Of a stretch of DNA of 64,000 nucleotides, positions 41,625-52,498 are shown piece by piece. Origin of the DNA: Cercospora beticola (taxonomy: Eukaryota; Ascomycota; Dothideomycetes; Mycosphaerellales; Mycosphaerellaceae); the NCBI RefSeq assembly GCF_033473495.1, contig NC_088941.1, positions 2,108,001 through 2,172,000 on the forward strand, read 5' to 3'. The notes under the pieces were generated by a model. That model did not search any database. It was not told where the DNA came from and worked only from the letters and a program-made list of their open reading frames with translations. A program made the translations under genes and the position numbers. Every line of letters starts with the position of its first letter. The first letter of the stretch is position 1.

Positions 41625-44537
41625 ATGGCGGGCGCCTTCACCGATGGCCCGCTGTCGCCATTGAAAGAGGTGGGCAGCTGGCTGGCCTCCCTCATTCCCA
41701 GCAAGCAGTCGCTGAGGAAGCCGCATTTCAACTTCATTACCCTACACTACATGTTCATGGTGGGCATGACCATCATTGGCTCCATCATGCTTTATGCGGC
41801 GGGCGGATTGGCTTACATCGACGCTCTCTTCTTCGCCGCTGGCATGGCGACACAATCAGGCCTCAACACCATCGATGTCAACGACCTCCTCCTCTACCAG
41901 CAAGTCGTCATGATGCTCGTCACCTGCATATGCACTCCCATCTTCATCAATACATTCGTGGTCTTCGTGCGCTTATACTGGTTTGAGAAGCGCTTCGAGC
42001 ATATCGTGAAGGAATCCCGGGCCAAGAGAGGGCGAACGAGATTCACGCTGAGCAGATCGAGAAGCCAGATGCGCGGAGATAAAGACGCTCGAGACAACGT
42101 GGCAGGCCAGTTGGAAGCTGGAGGCGTTCGGGAGAAGTCAATCACGGTGGACACAGACACCGCACGATTTATCGATAGAAACGGCAACGACGAGGACACG
42201 GAGACGAAACGACAACATTTCAAACAGAAGATTGGACCGAGCATCGGACTGGAGAGTGTAGAGCAGAAGTCCCCGGAATCGAGCAGGACGAATAGCAAGG
42301 ATAGAGAGAACGAGGCTGGCTCTTCCGAATCGACGATAGTAGTGCCCACGGCTCAACATCCAGAGCTGTCTTCCATGCCGACCGAAGAGCCAGATACCCC
42401 CTTCATGGGCCTGAACCCCAGACTCCACAGAGAAATCACCTTCGCAGATGAGGTTCCCAGATCTGGACGTCAGTCCCCTGAGATCTCACGCATTCCCGAG
42501 CACCGAGATGTATCCAAGCATATCGAGTTTTTAGAGCGGCAACAGGCCAACGCAAAGAAAGGTGGCGCACTCTACATACCTGGCCCACGAGACTTCGACC
42601 GGGGCGAATTACCAGAACAACTGGACGAGGATACCACCATGTCACGGTTGCACACAAAGGTGTCTGCAGGCGGGGCGTCCCTCACGCGCCCTAAGAGTGC
42701 TGGTGGTCGCAGCGAGGTCTCTCACGAGGATCGTCAGGTTAGACGCGGTATCACTATTGACGTACCCGACCATCCTGCCCATCGGGAACGGGCGACCACT
42801 AAGAGTAAAGACGAAGGACACGAGAAGACCGAAGATGGTAAAGACGACAAGGACGGCGAGGAGTCCACCCACGAGCGCTCTCGCCTTTGGAGAATCTTGA
42901 GCATGTTCGGCGTAGGCCGGCGTCGGGAGTCCCGCTTCCCAAACATTACTGAGGGTCGACGTAGCTTTGCCAGAGCCTGGACGAATCTCACGGGACCGAG
43001 TAACATTGAGCCCATGCCGTACTTCGACTGGACTGCCACGACAGGTCGCAACAGTATGTTCATGGGCCTCACATCCGAGCAACGCGAGGAATTGGGAGGC
43101 ATCGAATATCGGGCGCTCAAGACACTGGCCAAGATCCTGATCGGTTACTACGTTGGTTTCCACACCCTGGGCATGACTGTGTTGCTCCCTTGGATCAAGC
43201 ATACCGAGCCATGGAAAAGCAGAGTCGAATATTGGCATCAAGACCCGGGTTGGTGGGGCGTGTTCACCCCAGCCTCTATGCTGAACGACCTGGGCTTCAC
43301 GATCGTCCCGACTTCGATGACTGAATTCCAAGGTGCGGTGCTGCCTCTACTCTTTGGGTCATTCCTCATCATCATCGGCAACACTGGCTTTCCGTGCATG
43401 CTGCGCTTCATCATTTGGATCCTGTCCAAGGTCGTCACATCCGAAAGTGAGCTATGGAAAGAACTTCGCTTCCTACTCGATCATCCACGCCGCTGCTTCA
43501 CCTTGCTCTTTCCTAGCAAGGCCACGTGGTGGTTGTTTTGGGTGCTGATTGGGCTGAATCTTATTGACCTGATCTTCTTCATCATTCTGGATCTCAACCA
43601 GGACGTGGTCGCTAATCTGCATCCGGGAATCAGAGTTCTCAACGGGTGGTTCCAGGCTGCTTCGACCCGGACAGCAGGATTCGCCTCAGTCAATCTGGCA
43701 GACCTTCACGCGGCGATTCAAGTCAGTTATATGATAATGATGTACATCTCCGTGTTCCCAATCGCCATCACCCTTCGAAGGACGAACGTCTACGAAGAGA
43801 AATCGCTTGGAATCTTTGGTGGCGAGGAGGCAGCTGGTGATGACGACGAGCAAAGCTACGTCAGTCAACATCTGCGTAGGCAGCTGTCCTTTGATTTGTG
43901 GTACATTTTCTTGGGACTCTTCATCATCGCAATCGTCGAGGGTGACAAGATTGCCAACACGAATGAGCCCTCATTCACCATGTTCAGCGTACTGTTCGAG
44001 ATTGTTTCGGCTTACGGAACAGTCGGTCTGTCACTCGGCTACCCTAACACCAACACTTCCTTCTCAGCACAGTTTCGACCAATATCGAGGCTTATCATCA
44101 TTGCAATGATGCTTCGAGGTCGTCACCGTGGTCTCCCATACGCCCTCGATCGCGCCATCCTGCTTCCGAGCGACAAGCTTCAGCAGAAAGAGCACGAGGA
44201 AGCCCAACGAAAACTGACTCGACGTGGCAGTATGTTCGCGGAGGAGAATCAGAACCTATTTGGTAGGAACGGCAAGGCTCGTACTTGGGAAGACGGCGAA
44301 CTGGACGAGAACGGACTTCCTGCGCAGCATACCCGGCCGCAAAGCCGCACAGATCAGGCTATGACTGCTGCCGCTGGCGGAGACCAAGACCCTACTGGCC
44401 TGCGGAAGGTGAACACGCGTAGATCCACGAATCTCTCGACCAAGGGCGGAGGACTCAGTCATAAGAGATCTCGCAGTCTCAGTCGAGTTATCGGTGGGGC
44501 ATTGGGTGCTGGTCCTACGTTCTCGAAGCGGGAGTAG
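41625..44537 (+). CDS. trk1: TRK-type high-affinity potassium transporter
   Basis: Plasma-membrane K+ uptake, driven by the membrane potential. 970 aa, single exon, ATG at 41625. Pore-loop signatures of the four MPM repeats can be followed: QSGLNTIDVNDL, NTGFPCMLRF, TRTAGFASVNLADL and SAYGTVGLSLGYPN. The third and fourth are especially diagnostic. A long hydrophilic loop of about 360 residues (Arg/Ser/Glu-rich, RRGITIDVPDHP, KDEGHEKTEDGKDDKDGEES) lies between the first and second repeats, as in fungal Trk proteins. The C-terminal tail is cytosolic and basic. N-terminal helices (YMFMVGMTIIGSIMLYAAGG) start soon after the start. No other transport gene is nearby. Confidence 0.93.
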   Translation: MAGAFTDGPLSPLKEVGSWLASLIPSKQSLRKPHFNFITLHYMFMVGMTIIGSIMLYAAGGLAYIDALFFAAGMATQSGLNTIDVNDLLLYQQVVMMLVTCICTPIFINTFVVFVRLYWFEKRFEHIVKESRAKRGRTRFTLSRSRSQMRGDKDARDNVAGQLEAGGVREKSITVDTDTARFIDRNGNDEDTETKRQHFKQKIGPSIGLESVEQKSPESSRTNSKDRENEAGSSESTIVVPTAQHPELSSMPTEEPDTPFMGLNPRLHREITFADEVPRSGRQSPEISRIPEHRDVSKHIEFLERQQANAKKGGALYIPGPRDFDRGELPEQLDEDTTMSRLHTKVSAGGASLTRPKSAGGRSEVSHEDRQVRRGITIDVPDHPAHRERATTKSKDEGHEKTEDGKDDKDGEESTHERSRLWRILSMFGVGRRRESRFPNITEGRRSFARAWTNLTGPSNIEPMPYFDWTATTGRNSMFMGLTSEQREELGGIEYRALKTLAKILIGYYVGFHTLGMTVLLPWIKHTEPWKSRVEYWHQDPGWWGVFTPASMLNDLGFTIVPTSMTEFQGAVLPLLFGSFLIIIGNTGFPCMLRFIIWILSKVVTSESELWKELRFLLDHPRRCFTLLFPSKATWWLFWVLIGLNLIDLIFFIILDLNQDVVANLHPGIRVLNGWFQAASTRTAGFASVNLADLHAAIQVSYMIMMYISVFPIAITLRRTNVYEEKSLGIFGGEEAAGDDDEQSYVSQHLRRQLSFDLWYIFLGLFIIAIVEGDKIANTNEPSFTMFSVLFEIVSAYGTVGLSLGYPNTNTSFSAQFRPISRLIIIAMMLRGRHRGLPYALDRAILLPSDKLQQKEHEEAQRKLTRRGSMFAEENQNLFGRNGKARTWEDGELDENGLPAQHTRPQSRTDQAMTAAAGGDQDPTGLRKVNTRRSTNLSTKGGGLSHKRSRSLSRVIGGALGAGPTFSKRE

Positions 44538-44949
44538 TATCTCTCTCGATAGAATACGAGGTGAAAGCATCATGAGTGATGGCGTGGGCTCTCTGGTGTG
44601 TATTACGAGAGGAAGAGAGCTACGATTACGACTCTCTTTTACTTTTTCTTTTGGGGACTTGCCGCGTTCAAGCGAAATACCACACAATGGCAGGGGGCGG
44701 CGCTTTTGGAATTTTTCCTCGATAGACATTGTATCTTTGGCTCTCACCGAGTTGCCTCTACGTGTTTGAGGTGCTACCATCGTACAGTGAGTGGTGATAC
44801 ATTTCACGCTACCACCTGATCTTCAATTCACCACTGTTTCATGACACGTTTTCGAGCAAGGGCAACGCTCAAAGAGCTACCACTTGAGATCGTTTTGAGC
44901 TAGACATGCCCCTCATTTGCATGCATGTCTCTTGCCAACTTTACTTTGA
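44538..44949. other. Convergent intergenic region
   Basis: The 3' flanks of trk1 (plus) and the ACT-domain gene (minus). Contains a T-rich run near 44636-44660. No gene is seen. Confidence 0.55.
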
Positions 44950-46253
44950 CTACTTCCCCTCCTCATCCAAGATCTGCGCTCCTCTCAACGCCTCCATCAC
45001 ATCAGCCAATTCATCCTCATACACAATAACATGCCCCGCACGACTTGTACTCAAATAACTCATATTGAACATTTCCGTCGCGCTGATCCTCCCTTTCATC
45101 CCCTCCGTCAAACGACTCGACACTCCACAAACAATTCCCGTACTCTCCCGTGGTAAATCTTTCAGATCTAGTGTGATAGGGATTTGCTCAGGCGATTGTG
45201 TTCCTAGTAGAATCTCCTCGCCATCTTCGGGAAAGTATTGTAAGAGGCGTTTTTCCAGTGTTAGAGAGGCGGATTCGTTGTCTGTGAGTGTGACGGAGAA
45301 GAATTTCGGTGGAGGATAGGATGCTGTAAGACATCTCGCAATACCAAGTTGGAGTTTCCCTTCAGTGAAATTCGTTTCGGAAGAATGAGGAGTACTATCT
45401 TTCAACCCAGCACAAGTAACCAACTCAATCGAAGGGTCGACGAAAGGCGTAATATTATTCCTCGCAAGAATCTTAAAAGTCCGGGTTTGTAAGTCAGAAA
45501 TGGTAGTCGGAGGCGGAGTGTGAGGTGCGCGGGTAGGGATAACCATGGAATTGAAGCCGTAACTTTCTGCTGAGCTCGAAGACGACGATCCGGAAGATCC
45601 TTGTCGGGCATGGGAGTTGAGGAGCGGTGAGGCTGGGTTGGTCATATGGCCTGCTTCACCGTCTTCGCTGTCGGCTTCGAAGACGAAACCGCGTTCTTCC
45701 AAGGCGTGGATGACTTTTGAGCGGGAGCTGTAGGGGACTAGGACGAAGTCGGAGTAGTAGGATGTGATGAAGAAGATGGGGATGCCGGCTGATGCTAATG
45801 GACTTGTTAGGTCGAGGACTCGTTGGCCTGCTTCAAGGCCTTCGCCGCCGATCGTGATGACGGAGTAATCTTCTTCGCTGATCGAGACCTGCTTTTGTAG
45901 CGTTGCGCTGAGGTTTGCGATGAGGGGTCTGAAAAGTGCTTCGGCGTCGTCTCGAGAACAGACGATGCTGCATTCTTGTGGCGTAATCGATACATTCGTG
46001 AAAGGCTTCCAGTGACACCAGGGTCGATGCGGCGGTATCGTAGCGCCATCTTCGTCTCGCAGGTCGTTGTGCAGCAGCAGACCAAGTATAGGTTGTAGAA
46101 ACAAAGACCATATTGATGTCGGGATATGAATCATAGCAAGATGTGTTCTCTGTCGACAATTAGCGTCGAATCACCGGACGATATCGCAATTCTCACAAGA
46201 AAGCCAATATTAGCATTGAGCAAAGTGCTCGATTCCAGAATCGGTTGTCCCAT
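44950..46253 (-). CDS. ACT-domain protein, CASTOR/GATS-like
   Basis: Proposed exons 46253-46197 and 46149-44950, joined over a 47-bp intron (GTGAGA...GACAG, branch-like GCTAAT). This gives 418 aa. The first exon adds MGQPILESSTLLNANIGFL and makes a smooth N-terminus before RTHLAMIHIPTSIWSLFLQP. The two ACT-like regions are visible around SVITIGGEGLEAGQRVLDL with AGIPIFFITSYYSDFVLVP, and around STGIVCGVSSRL with STSRAGHVIVYEDELADVM. A Ser-rich linker divides them. Animal CASTOR proteins bind arginine and signal to mTORC1; fungal relatives have the fold, but whether they sense arginine is unproven. Without the upstream exon, translation would begin at the ATG at 46134. Confidence 0.78.
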
Positions 46254-47998
46254 GTTCGATGAAAATTTAAACGTTGTTCCACAGGCTGGGTTGGTATTTA
46301 TGCAAAGTTATGACAAAGGGCGTGATGTTGAGTCACTCATGCAAAGCCCGTTCAGCGGTTGACGTTCTCAACAGGCAACGGATATTCTGCAACAATCGCA
46401 GCTTGAAAGTTCATGGCCAGAGATGTCGCGATGTTTCCAAAATGATGCCAGATGCCGTGCTTCAGAGTAAGAGATCGATGCGCGGTCGTAATAGGCAGGA
46501 CGTCAGCTTTGTATATATACTCGGCACGAGCTCTGGGCCTTTGCCTGCAGCACGCGGGTGCAAGCGAAAGTGATACAACGTCACTGCGATTTAGCCGCAA
46601 GTTGCTGAATGAATGTCGTGGATGATGTTCTGTGGCTCGCAGTGTGTTGCGCGTGCAGCCAGGTTGTTAACCCCAGATCCGAGAGAGCCCTGCAGGCGAA
46701 GGCGTGGGATGCGTAGCTTTTGGACCAGTTGCAGAGCTCGCGCCCCTCACTATGGCTGGGAGCGGAAGTTGTGGTTGTTTTCTTCCCGCCTCGCCAATGC
46801 GTTGTGTCGCGCGTGCATGCAGAGAGGGTGTGTGACCTGCAGCGTGGGATAATACATGTGCGGGCCGCCCCAGCAGATATATATATTCACTACAAGCGTG
46901 AACTACGATCGCTCAAGTGCGGACGCTGCCTCTTCTGTAGTTCTCCCGATGGCGCAAAATCTGCTCGCAGTAGTCGTTGAGTCGGCGACTCACCTAGTAG
47001 CGCCTATACCCAACAGGCCAGCGCAGCACACAGCTATTCCAGAGAGCAATTTCTCCCGAAATCTGCCGAATTTGTGTGTGGAGGGTGGGTAGCTCAGATT
47101 GGGAGAGCTTCTTCGTGCTGCTTACCTTGACAACCATGCTGTCATCGTAGCTGAGAGTGCCAGATGACCAGTCCGCCAATATATCACACCATAATTTGAA
47201 ACCAGATGCGGTGGGATGCATGACATGCCTTCATGGCTTTTGGAACATGAGCATTGATCGATGAACAGTCGAGGAATGTGGTCGATACATAGCGGCAGGG
47301 TCCTAGGGTCCTGCTGCCAAGTCCCTCCATGGTGGAGATTCCGTGCGTCTCGGCCGATCCCTTCGGCATCTCAACTTCTCTCGCTGCGTTGCATCTTGTC
47401 CTCCACGTCCGGCTAGACATCGGTACCACACTCGTTGTCCAGTGGAGGACGCCGACATGTATCCGCCGCAAAGCACCGCAGACGTGATAGGACAACGGAG
47501 GTGATGAAGAATGCGAGATACAGTATTCTGCAGCGCAATCTCCGATGAGACCTTTGGGGGACAGGAACAGGGAACCTGAAAGCACGCGTGACGCATTTAT
47601 GATCCAGCGGGAAACGCAGTGAAGTGGGAGCACAGTGCGGCGTTGTTGCGGGTACTGATGGCTGTTGTCGGTTCAAGGTTGGCCCTCATCTTGCCAGTGC
47701 GTTGCACAAGGATTTCGCGTGGGAGGTTGATGCTGCTTCCTGGCGAACTGCGAACTGTACCTGGTCGTCATTAACGGGCTCAGGCGAGTTGTGGAAGAGG
47801 CGTTATCAGTGGATGTTGTAAGCTGTTGTCTCAAAGAAGAAGTCGCAGAACGGGAGAAAGAGGAAAGAATAACGAAGTTCACCACTGCCATATCTGCCAC
47901 GCAAGAAAGCGCGTCCAACGCGAAAGTATATCGACTAGAAGGCTCGCACACACCAAACTTCGGTCGACACACCATCCACAAAACCCCAATCATCCCGC
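46254..47998. other. Intergenic, no gene seen
   Basis: About 1.75 kb between two minus-strand genes: the ACT-domain gene promoter and the 3' flank of the cellobiose dehydrogenase gene. A short (AT)n run lies near 46878-46886. Open frames near 47790-48200 on the plus strand are antisense to the dehydrogenase tail. Confidence 0.5.
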
Positions 47999-50572
47999 TC
48001 ACTGCGGAATACACTGAAAATAATACTCATTCCAAGCCTGACACTTCCACCCCTCCTTACAACTCACCGCACCACTCCAATCCTTCCCACCACACTGCTG
48101 ATAAGTCCCAATCTCATAAACCGTATCCCCTCCCGGCGTCCCATTCGGCAATCCCACCCCCAAAATCTTCTTCGAAGCCTGCTCTGCCACTGCAACAATG
48201 AGAGCCGAAGGGTTCGTAGTCACCATGCCAGGGAAAAGCGAAGCATCGACGACGAATAAGTTATCTGTGCCGTAGACTTTTGTGTCGAGACCGACGACTG
48301 ATGTTCCACCTTCTGTGAGACCGGAGTCGGAGCCCATTTTTGCTGTGCCCATCCAGTGGTTTGCGGAGCGGGAGCTGGTTGTGAGGGGGTAGGTGCTCAT
48401 CCAGTCGTCGAGGGTTGTGTTGGGGGAGGGGTAGGCGACTTTGATCGCTGGGTTCTTAGAAAACGCAGTGAGGACGTGCTGGATACTGGTCTTGATGGCA
48501 GCCAGGTTCTCGCCGTCGCTGGGGTATGGTACTTCGGAGACGACCATGTTCAGAGCCTTGGTGATGGTCGCTACGCCTCGCTTCGTGGAGCCACGACCTA
48601 GGTACTGCGTGATGGAGACTGCGTTGGGGCTGTCGATGTCATGGCTTGATTCGACACGGGCTGAGTAATGTAGCTGGCGAGTGATGCCATCTGTGCCTGT
48701 GATCTCCTCCCAGAACATGGCGATCAAGTTTGGTGCAGACTGCGCCAGAATACCACTTCTGTCGCTCAGATACAAGTCTACATCAGCTTGGATCGGATCG
48801 CTGTATGCGCCATAAAAGTCATAGGTGGTGATGTTGGGATGCGTGATGACGATGTCTGTCGACGTATGGTCGTCCAGATTCTCTCCGACTGGCAATCTGA
48901 TCCAGTCCTCTTCAAGAATCATCTTGTCACCTTCAGCACTGAGGACAGTCTCTAGCTGTGCTTGAGGTCCGATACCAGATCGGAAGAGAACTTTCGGCGT
49001 TCCGAAGGCACCAGCTGAGAGGACGACCGCTCGAGCTTTGATTTGGCCGCAAAGCCCGCCTTCAAGGAAAGCATCGACCTCTACGCCAGTGATCCGGCTG
49101 CCTTGTCGAATGACACGAGTAACAGAAGTGCCAGTGATCATCTTGAAGTTTTGCCTCTGGCTCGCAGTCACGAGGTAAGTCGCCAGCGGCCCCCCTCGCT
49201 CACCCTTCGAGAACATGTGGTTCGGTCTCGAGAAGGTAAGATTCTTCTGTGCAGGTGCATTGCCAGCAGTAACATTCTTCCAGCCACTTGCAGCCAGAGC
49301 TCCAGCGACAACATCATACCCTTCACCTTGATAGATCTTCCCATCTTGCGAAGGAACATCCGTGAAAGGAATTCTTTGAAACGTCCTGTCGATGGCACCT
49401 TGCATATCTCTGCTCTTCCATCCATCTGGAAAGTTGAAGTCGAAGTCAGCTGGGTTTGGTTTCCACCACAAGCCTGCGTTAACTGCTGTGCCGCCACCAA
49501 GGACACATCCGGCCATGACGGAGACATCTGTGCATGCGATGCCAGCTGAATCGACCCAGATCTGGTTGTCAAGACCCGGAACATCGAACCGGGTAAGTTC
49601 CTGACCTTCGAGCCAGTCCGGCTTGAGCGAACCTCCCCAGCGAGCGGTAGATGGAGGTCCTTTTTCGATCAGAAGGACTGAAGCACCAGATTCTGAAAGA
49701 CGGTCCGCGACAGGAATACCACCTGCACCTGAGCCAACCACAATGTAATCCCAAGTGCGATTCGTGATTGTCAGATCGCTTGTGCAAGATGGTGCAGCCG
49801 GTGCAGTAGTCGTCGCACTTGCGGTGGCGGTTGCATTTGCGGTCGAGTTGCCGCCAAAGGGAGGAGCAGGCGCAGCTGTTCCACTAGCAACAGGAGCAGA
49901 AGTAGTAGGCGTCTCAGGCGTCCCGAGCGAGATCCAAGAAGTGTAATCAGTATTTCTCGCCGAAGCAACAGCAGCAGCCATAATGTTAGCCTGGGCATGC
50001 TGCACAATCGCCGCATCGGTGGCCTCTGGGTTGGTAGGTGAAACAGTAGCTTGAGCCCATCCGAGCAATTGCGATGCACCAGAAGTCGTAGCTGGAACAG
50101 AAGAACCGGTTTCTCCATCTTGATCCCAAGACCAGCAGTTCTCACATCTGTACGTCAGACCATAGTGCGATTCGTTGACGAAAGAGTTGATGACTTTAAG
50201 TGTGGCGTCGCCGGTGTACAAAGCAGGCTCAACATATCCAGAAGCATGACGGAAAGAGGTCATGACTTTGCCTTCGTTTGGCCAGGTGATGAGGAGTAGA
50301 GAGCCCGTCATACCCGCTGTATGGGTGATTCCAAACCACGTTCCACCTTCCGGTATAGGAGCGACGATTCGGCCAATGTATTCGTTCTTGAGATCGGCTG
50401 CATCGGCTGGGGGTAGTGCAATACCGACCTGGGCATTTCCGGCACCCACTTTGGGATCGAATGTATTTTGCCAAAGGACAACGCCATCCTCGTCAGTGTA
50501 GCTGGAGAACACCTGAGCGACGGAAGCGGTTGCAAGCGTAAGCGCTGCGGCGGTAAGCTGAATAAACTTCAT
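47999..50572 (-). CDS. cdh: Cellobiose dehydrogenase, with cytochrome domain and CBM1
   Basis: Secreted flavocytochrome that oxidises cellobiose and passes electrons to lytic polysaccharide monooxygenases in cellulose breakdown. 857 aa, single exon, ATG at 50572. Residues 1-19 are a signal peptide (MKFIQLTAAALTLATASVA). The haem-b cytochrome domain is about 20-215; by position M88 (THTAGMTG) and H193 (VQHAQAN) are the likely axial ligands. A Ser/Thr/Ala-rich linker follows (about 220-265). The GMC flavodehydrogenase starts with DYIVVGSGAGGIPVADRL and contains VLGGGTAVNAGLWWKP. The catalytic pair should be H739 (SANHWMGTAKMG) and N787 (MVTTNPSALI). The C-terminus is a cellulose-binding CBM1 (YQQCGGKDWSGAVSC, EYYFQC). 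All key residues are present, so an active enzyme is expected. Confidence 0.95.
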   Translation of the reverse strand: MKFIQLTAAALTLATASVAQVFSSYTDEDGVVLWQNTFDPKVGAGNAQVGIALPPADAADLKNEYIGRIVAPIPEGGTWFGITHTAGMTGSLLLITWPNEGKVMTSFRHASGYVEPALYTGDATLKVINSFVNESHYGLTYRCENCWSWDQDGETGSSVPATTSGASQLLGWAQATVSPTNPEATDAAIVQHAQANIMAAAVASARNTDYTSWISLGTPETPTTSAPVASGTAAPAPPFGGNSTANATATASATTTAPAAPSCTSDLTITNRTWDYIVVGSGAGGIPVADRLSESGASVLLIEKGPPSTARWGGSLKPDWLEGQELTRFDVPGLDNQIWVDSAGIACTDVSVMAGCVLGGGTAVNAGLWWKPNPADFDFNFPDGWKSRDMQGAIDRTFQRIPFTDVPSQDGKIYQGEGYDVVAGALAASGWKNVTAGNAPAQKNLTFSRPNHMFSKGERGGPLATYLVTASQRQNFKMITGTSVTRVIRQGSRITGVEVDAFLEGGLCGQIKARAVVLSAGAFGTPKVLFRSGIGPQAQLETVLSAEGDKMILEEDWIRLPVGENLDDHTSTDIVITHPNITTYDFYGAYSDPIQADVDLYLSDRSGILAQSAPNLIAMFWEEITGTDGITRQLHYSARVESSHDIDSPNAVSITQYLGRGSTKRGVATITKALNMVVSEVPYPSDGENLAAIKTSIQHVLTAFSKNPAIKVAYPSPNTTLDDWMSTYPLTTSSRSANHWMGTAKMGSDSGLTEGGTSVVGLDTKVYGTDNLFVVDASLFPGMVTTNPSALIVAVAEQASKKILGVGLPNGTPGGDTVYEIGTYQQCGGKDWSGAVSCKEGWKCQAWNEYYFQCIPQ

Positions 50573-51569
50573 CCTGGAGATCAAGTATCAGACCCCTCCA
50601 GGAGGTCTTGCACTGTGCACTGCACAAGTCGTTGAATAAAACAAGGTCGCAAAGAAGCTGAAGTCTGAAAAATGAAGGGACGCTGCTCTCAAGAGCCAGC
50701 AATGAAAAAAAGCGAACGTAGCGACCTGGCGCACACTGTGCGATACCTACTCAGAAGTCACTGTGTAGGAGGCAATATGGACTATTATATTCCGCACTGG
50801 CTCGCAGTTCGACATGCTCCTCGCGGTCGTACATCGGAATGAAATTGCAGGCCAAGCAAGAAGTAGATTGATAAATCCATATTGTTGTGCCACATGCGTC
50901 TCAGTCTAGATGCTTCGTCCACATGGCGTTGTCAGAGTGGCGTGCGGCTTGCTGAAAGGCGGCCCGGCGGCTGCATCGAGTGTGTACTGCAACAAATAAA
51001 TGAAGTAAAGTCTGGGAAGTGCTGTTTCGGACCGGGCCAAGAGCTCGGTTGCGATATGCCGGGGTTGAGATACGGCACGAACGAACCGAACGAACGACAA
51101 GGCGGCTTGGTCAGCAATTTTTCCGTTGCATGTTCCTTGTACGGCGTATAAAGGCTGCCATGGGCGTTCTGGAAAAAAGTTTGTGTGGCACACGTGCTCA
51201 TCGAGAGGGCTGCAGTTGGGCGAAGGAAATGATCTCGATCCAAGACCTTCACATGCAGGTCAGCGCATGATGCACCCCAGAACCTACGGTAATAATCGCA
51301 TCCATTCCTCCACAAAAGCGCCATTCGTCCGCGAATCGATAAAGTCTGTATTCCGACTGTTTCCATTGAGAGCCGAAAATGGTCATACTACAGTTCATGT
51401 AATGCCAGTGCATCAGATCCTTGTGCTCTGACGAGATTCCCTACGCCAATTCGAATGCCAACTTTAAACGCCGCGACACTGCTGAATCGCAGAGCGTCGA
51501 TTCCGATGTTTCCTGCCCAATGCTATGCTTCGTTATACTCGTTACCTCGTCTACTCGTCATCGAGCCGG
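50573..51569. other. Intergenic, upstream of cellobiose dehydrogenase
   Basis: About 1 kb, no gene seen. Should hold the promoter of the dehydrogenase; no individual site was assigned. Confidence 0.5.
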
Positions 51570-52498
51570 TCAAGTTCCTCGGGGTGGCTGTGAGCCGTCA
51601 GCATCAGGACTGATCACCGGAGACAGGGGAGTAATATACCCCAGCAAGTTCTTGATATTCTTCATCTCATAATGCTTCTTGCGCATTTGCTCAAACTTTT
51701 GGTGTTTCTCACGCTCTTCATGAGTCATGTCTGCCTCGTTCTGCTCGCCGTGATTTCCCTCGTCATTGTCGACCTTGTCTTGGTCAACGTGCACACGACG
51801 CTCTGAATCGCTTTCTCGACGTGAGGCAGGGTCCATCTCTGGCTCGCCAAGGTCGATGTCGGGGATGTCGCGCTCCTTGGCACGGGATCCGGAGGCCTTG
51901 CGGGCACGTGGTTTCATGTCCAACTCATCTACCGCGAGCTCTTCAGCGTTGATGGTTTCGATCTCGTCTTCGTCCTCAGTCGGATCGTAGCGACCAGCGT
52001 ATGGCGTCTTGGGTTCGTCGATCTTCATCTTACCACCCATCTGTCCTTCGTTCAAGTAGAGGTTGGCCTCGTCCCACTTCAGTCTCTGCTGGTCGCTATC
52101 TTGATGACTGTGTCCGTTTGTTGTGGCATCTGTCTGCGAAGACTGGCGTCGAGCTAAGCCTGCGCGCTGGCCGGAGCTGCTGGAGCGTCGGTGTCCACCT
52201 GCGTTGGCCTCGGTGTTCATCTGGACGATTTCCTTCTCGGACAGCTCGCGTGCTGGCATCGCGGGACGCGACCCATCGGCTGCGCCATCGTTATTGCTGA
52301 AGCTGGGTCGGTGCTCGGAAGTGGGACTGGTGCGCGCGTCTGGCGATGTGTATTGGTAGGAGCTCGAGTTCTTGAGGATACCTAAAAGCGTGGCGGTTAG
52401 TCCATGTGGCATTTGTTTCGCATGCAGCAGGACGGCATACCCTTCGGCCTCTTAGGCAACGAACCAGGGGACTGCGGCGAGGCGACAGCTTGAGCCAT
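51570..52498 (-). CDS. glc8: Protein phosphatase 1 regulator, inhibitor-2/Glc8 family
   Basis: Intrinsically disordered regulator of PP1. Exons 52498-52441 and 52381-51570, joined over a 60-bp intron (GTATGC...TTTAG, CTAAC branch point), give 289 aa. The junction rebuilds the key motif PKRPK/GILKN. All three PP1-contacting regions of inhibitor-2 are seen: KGILKN at the N-terminus, KWDEANLYLNEGQ in the middle and KKHYEMKNIKNLLG near the C-terminus. KTPYAGRYDP contains the Thr-Pro phosphorylation site conserved in Glc8/I-2. The remainder is acidic and Ser-rich. A start at the exon 2 frame alone would lose the KGILKN lysine-glycine, which supports the two-exon model. Confidence 0.92.
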
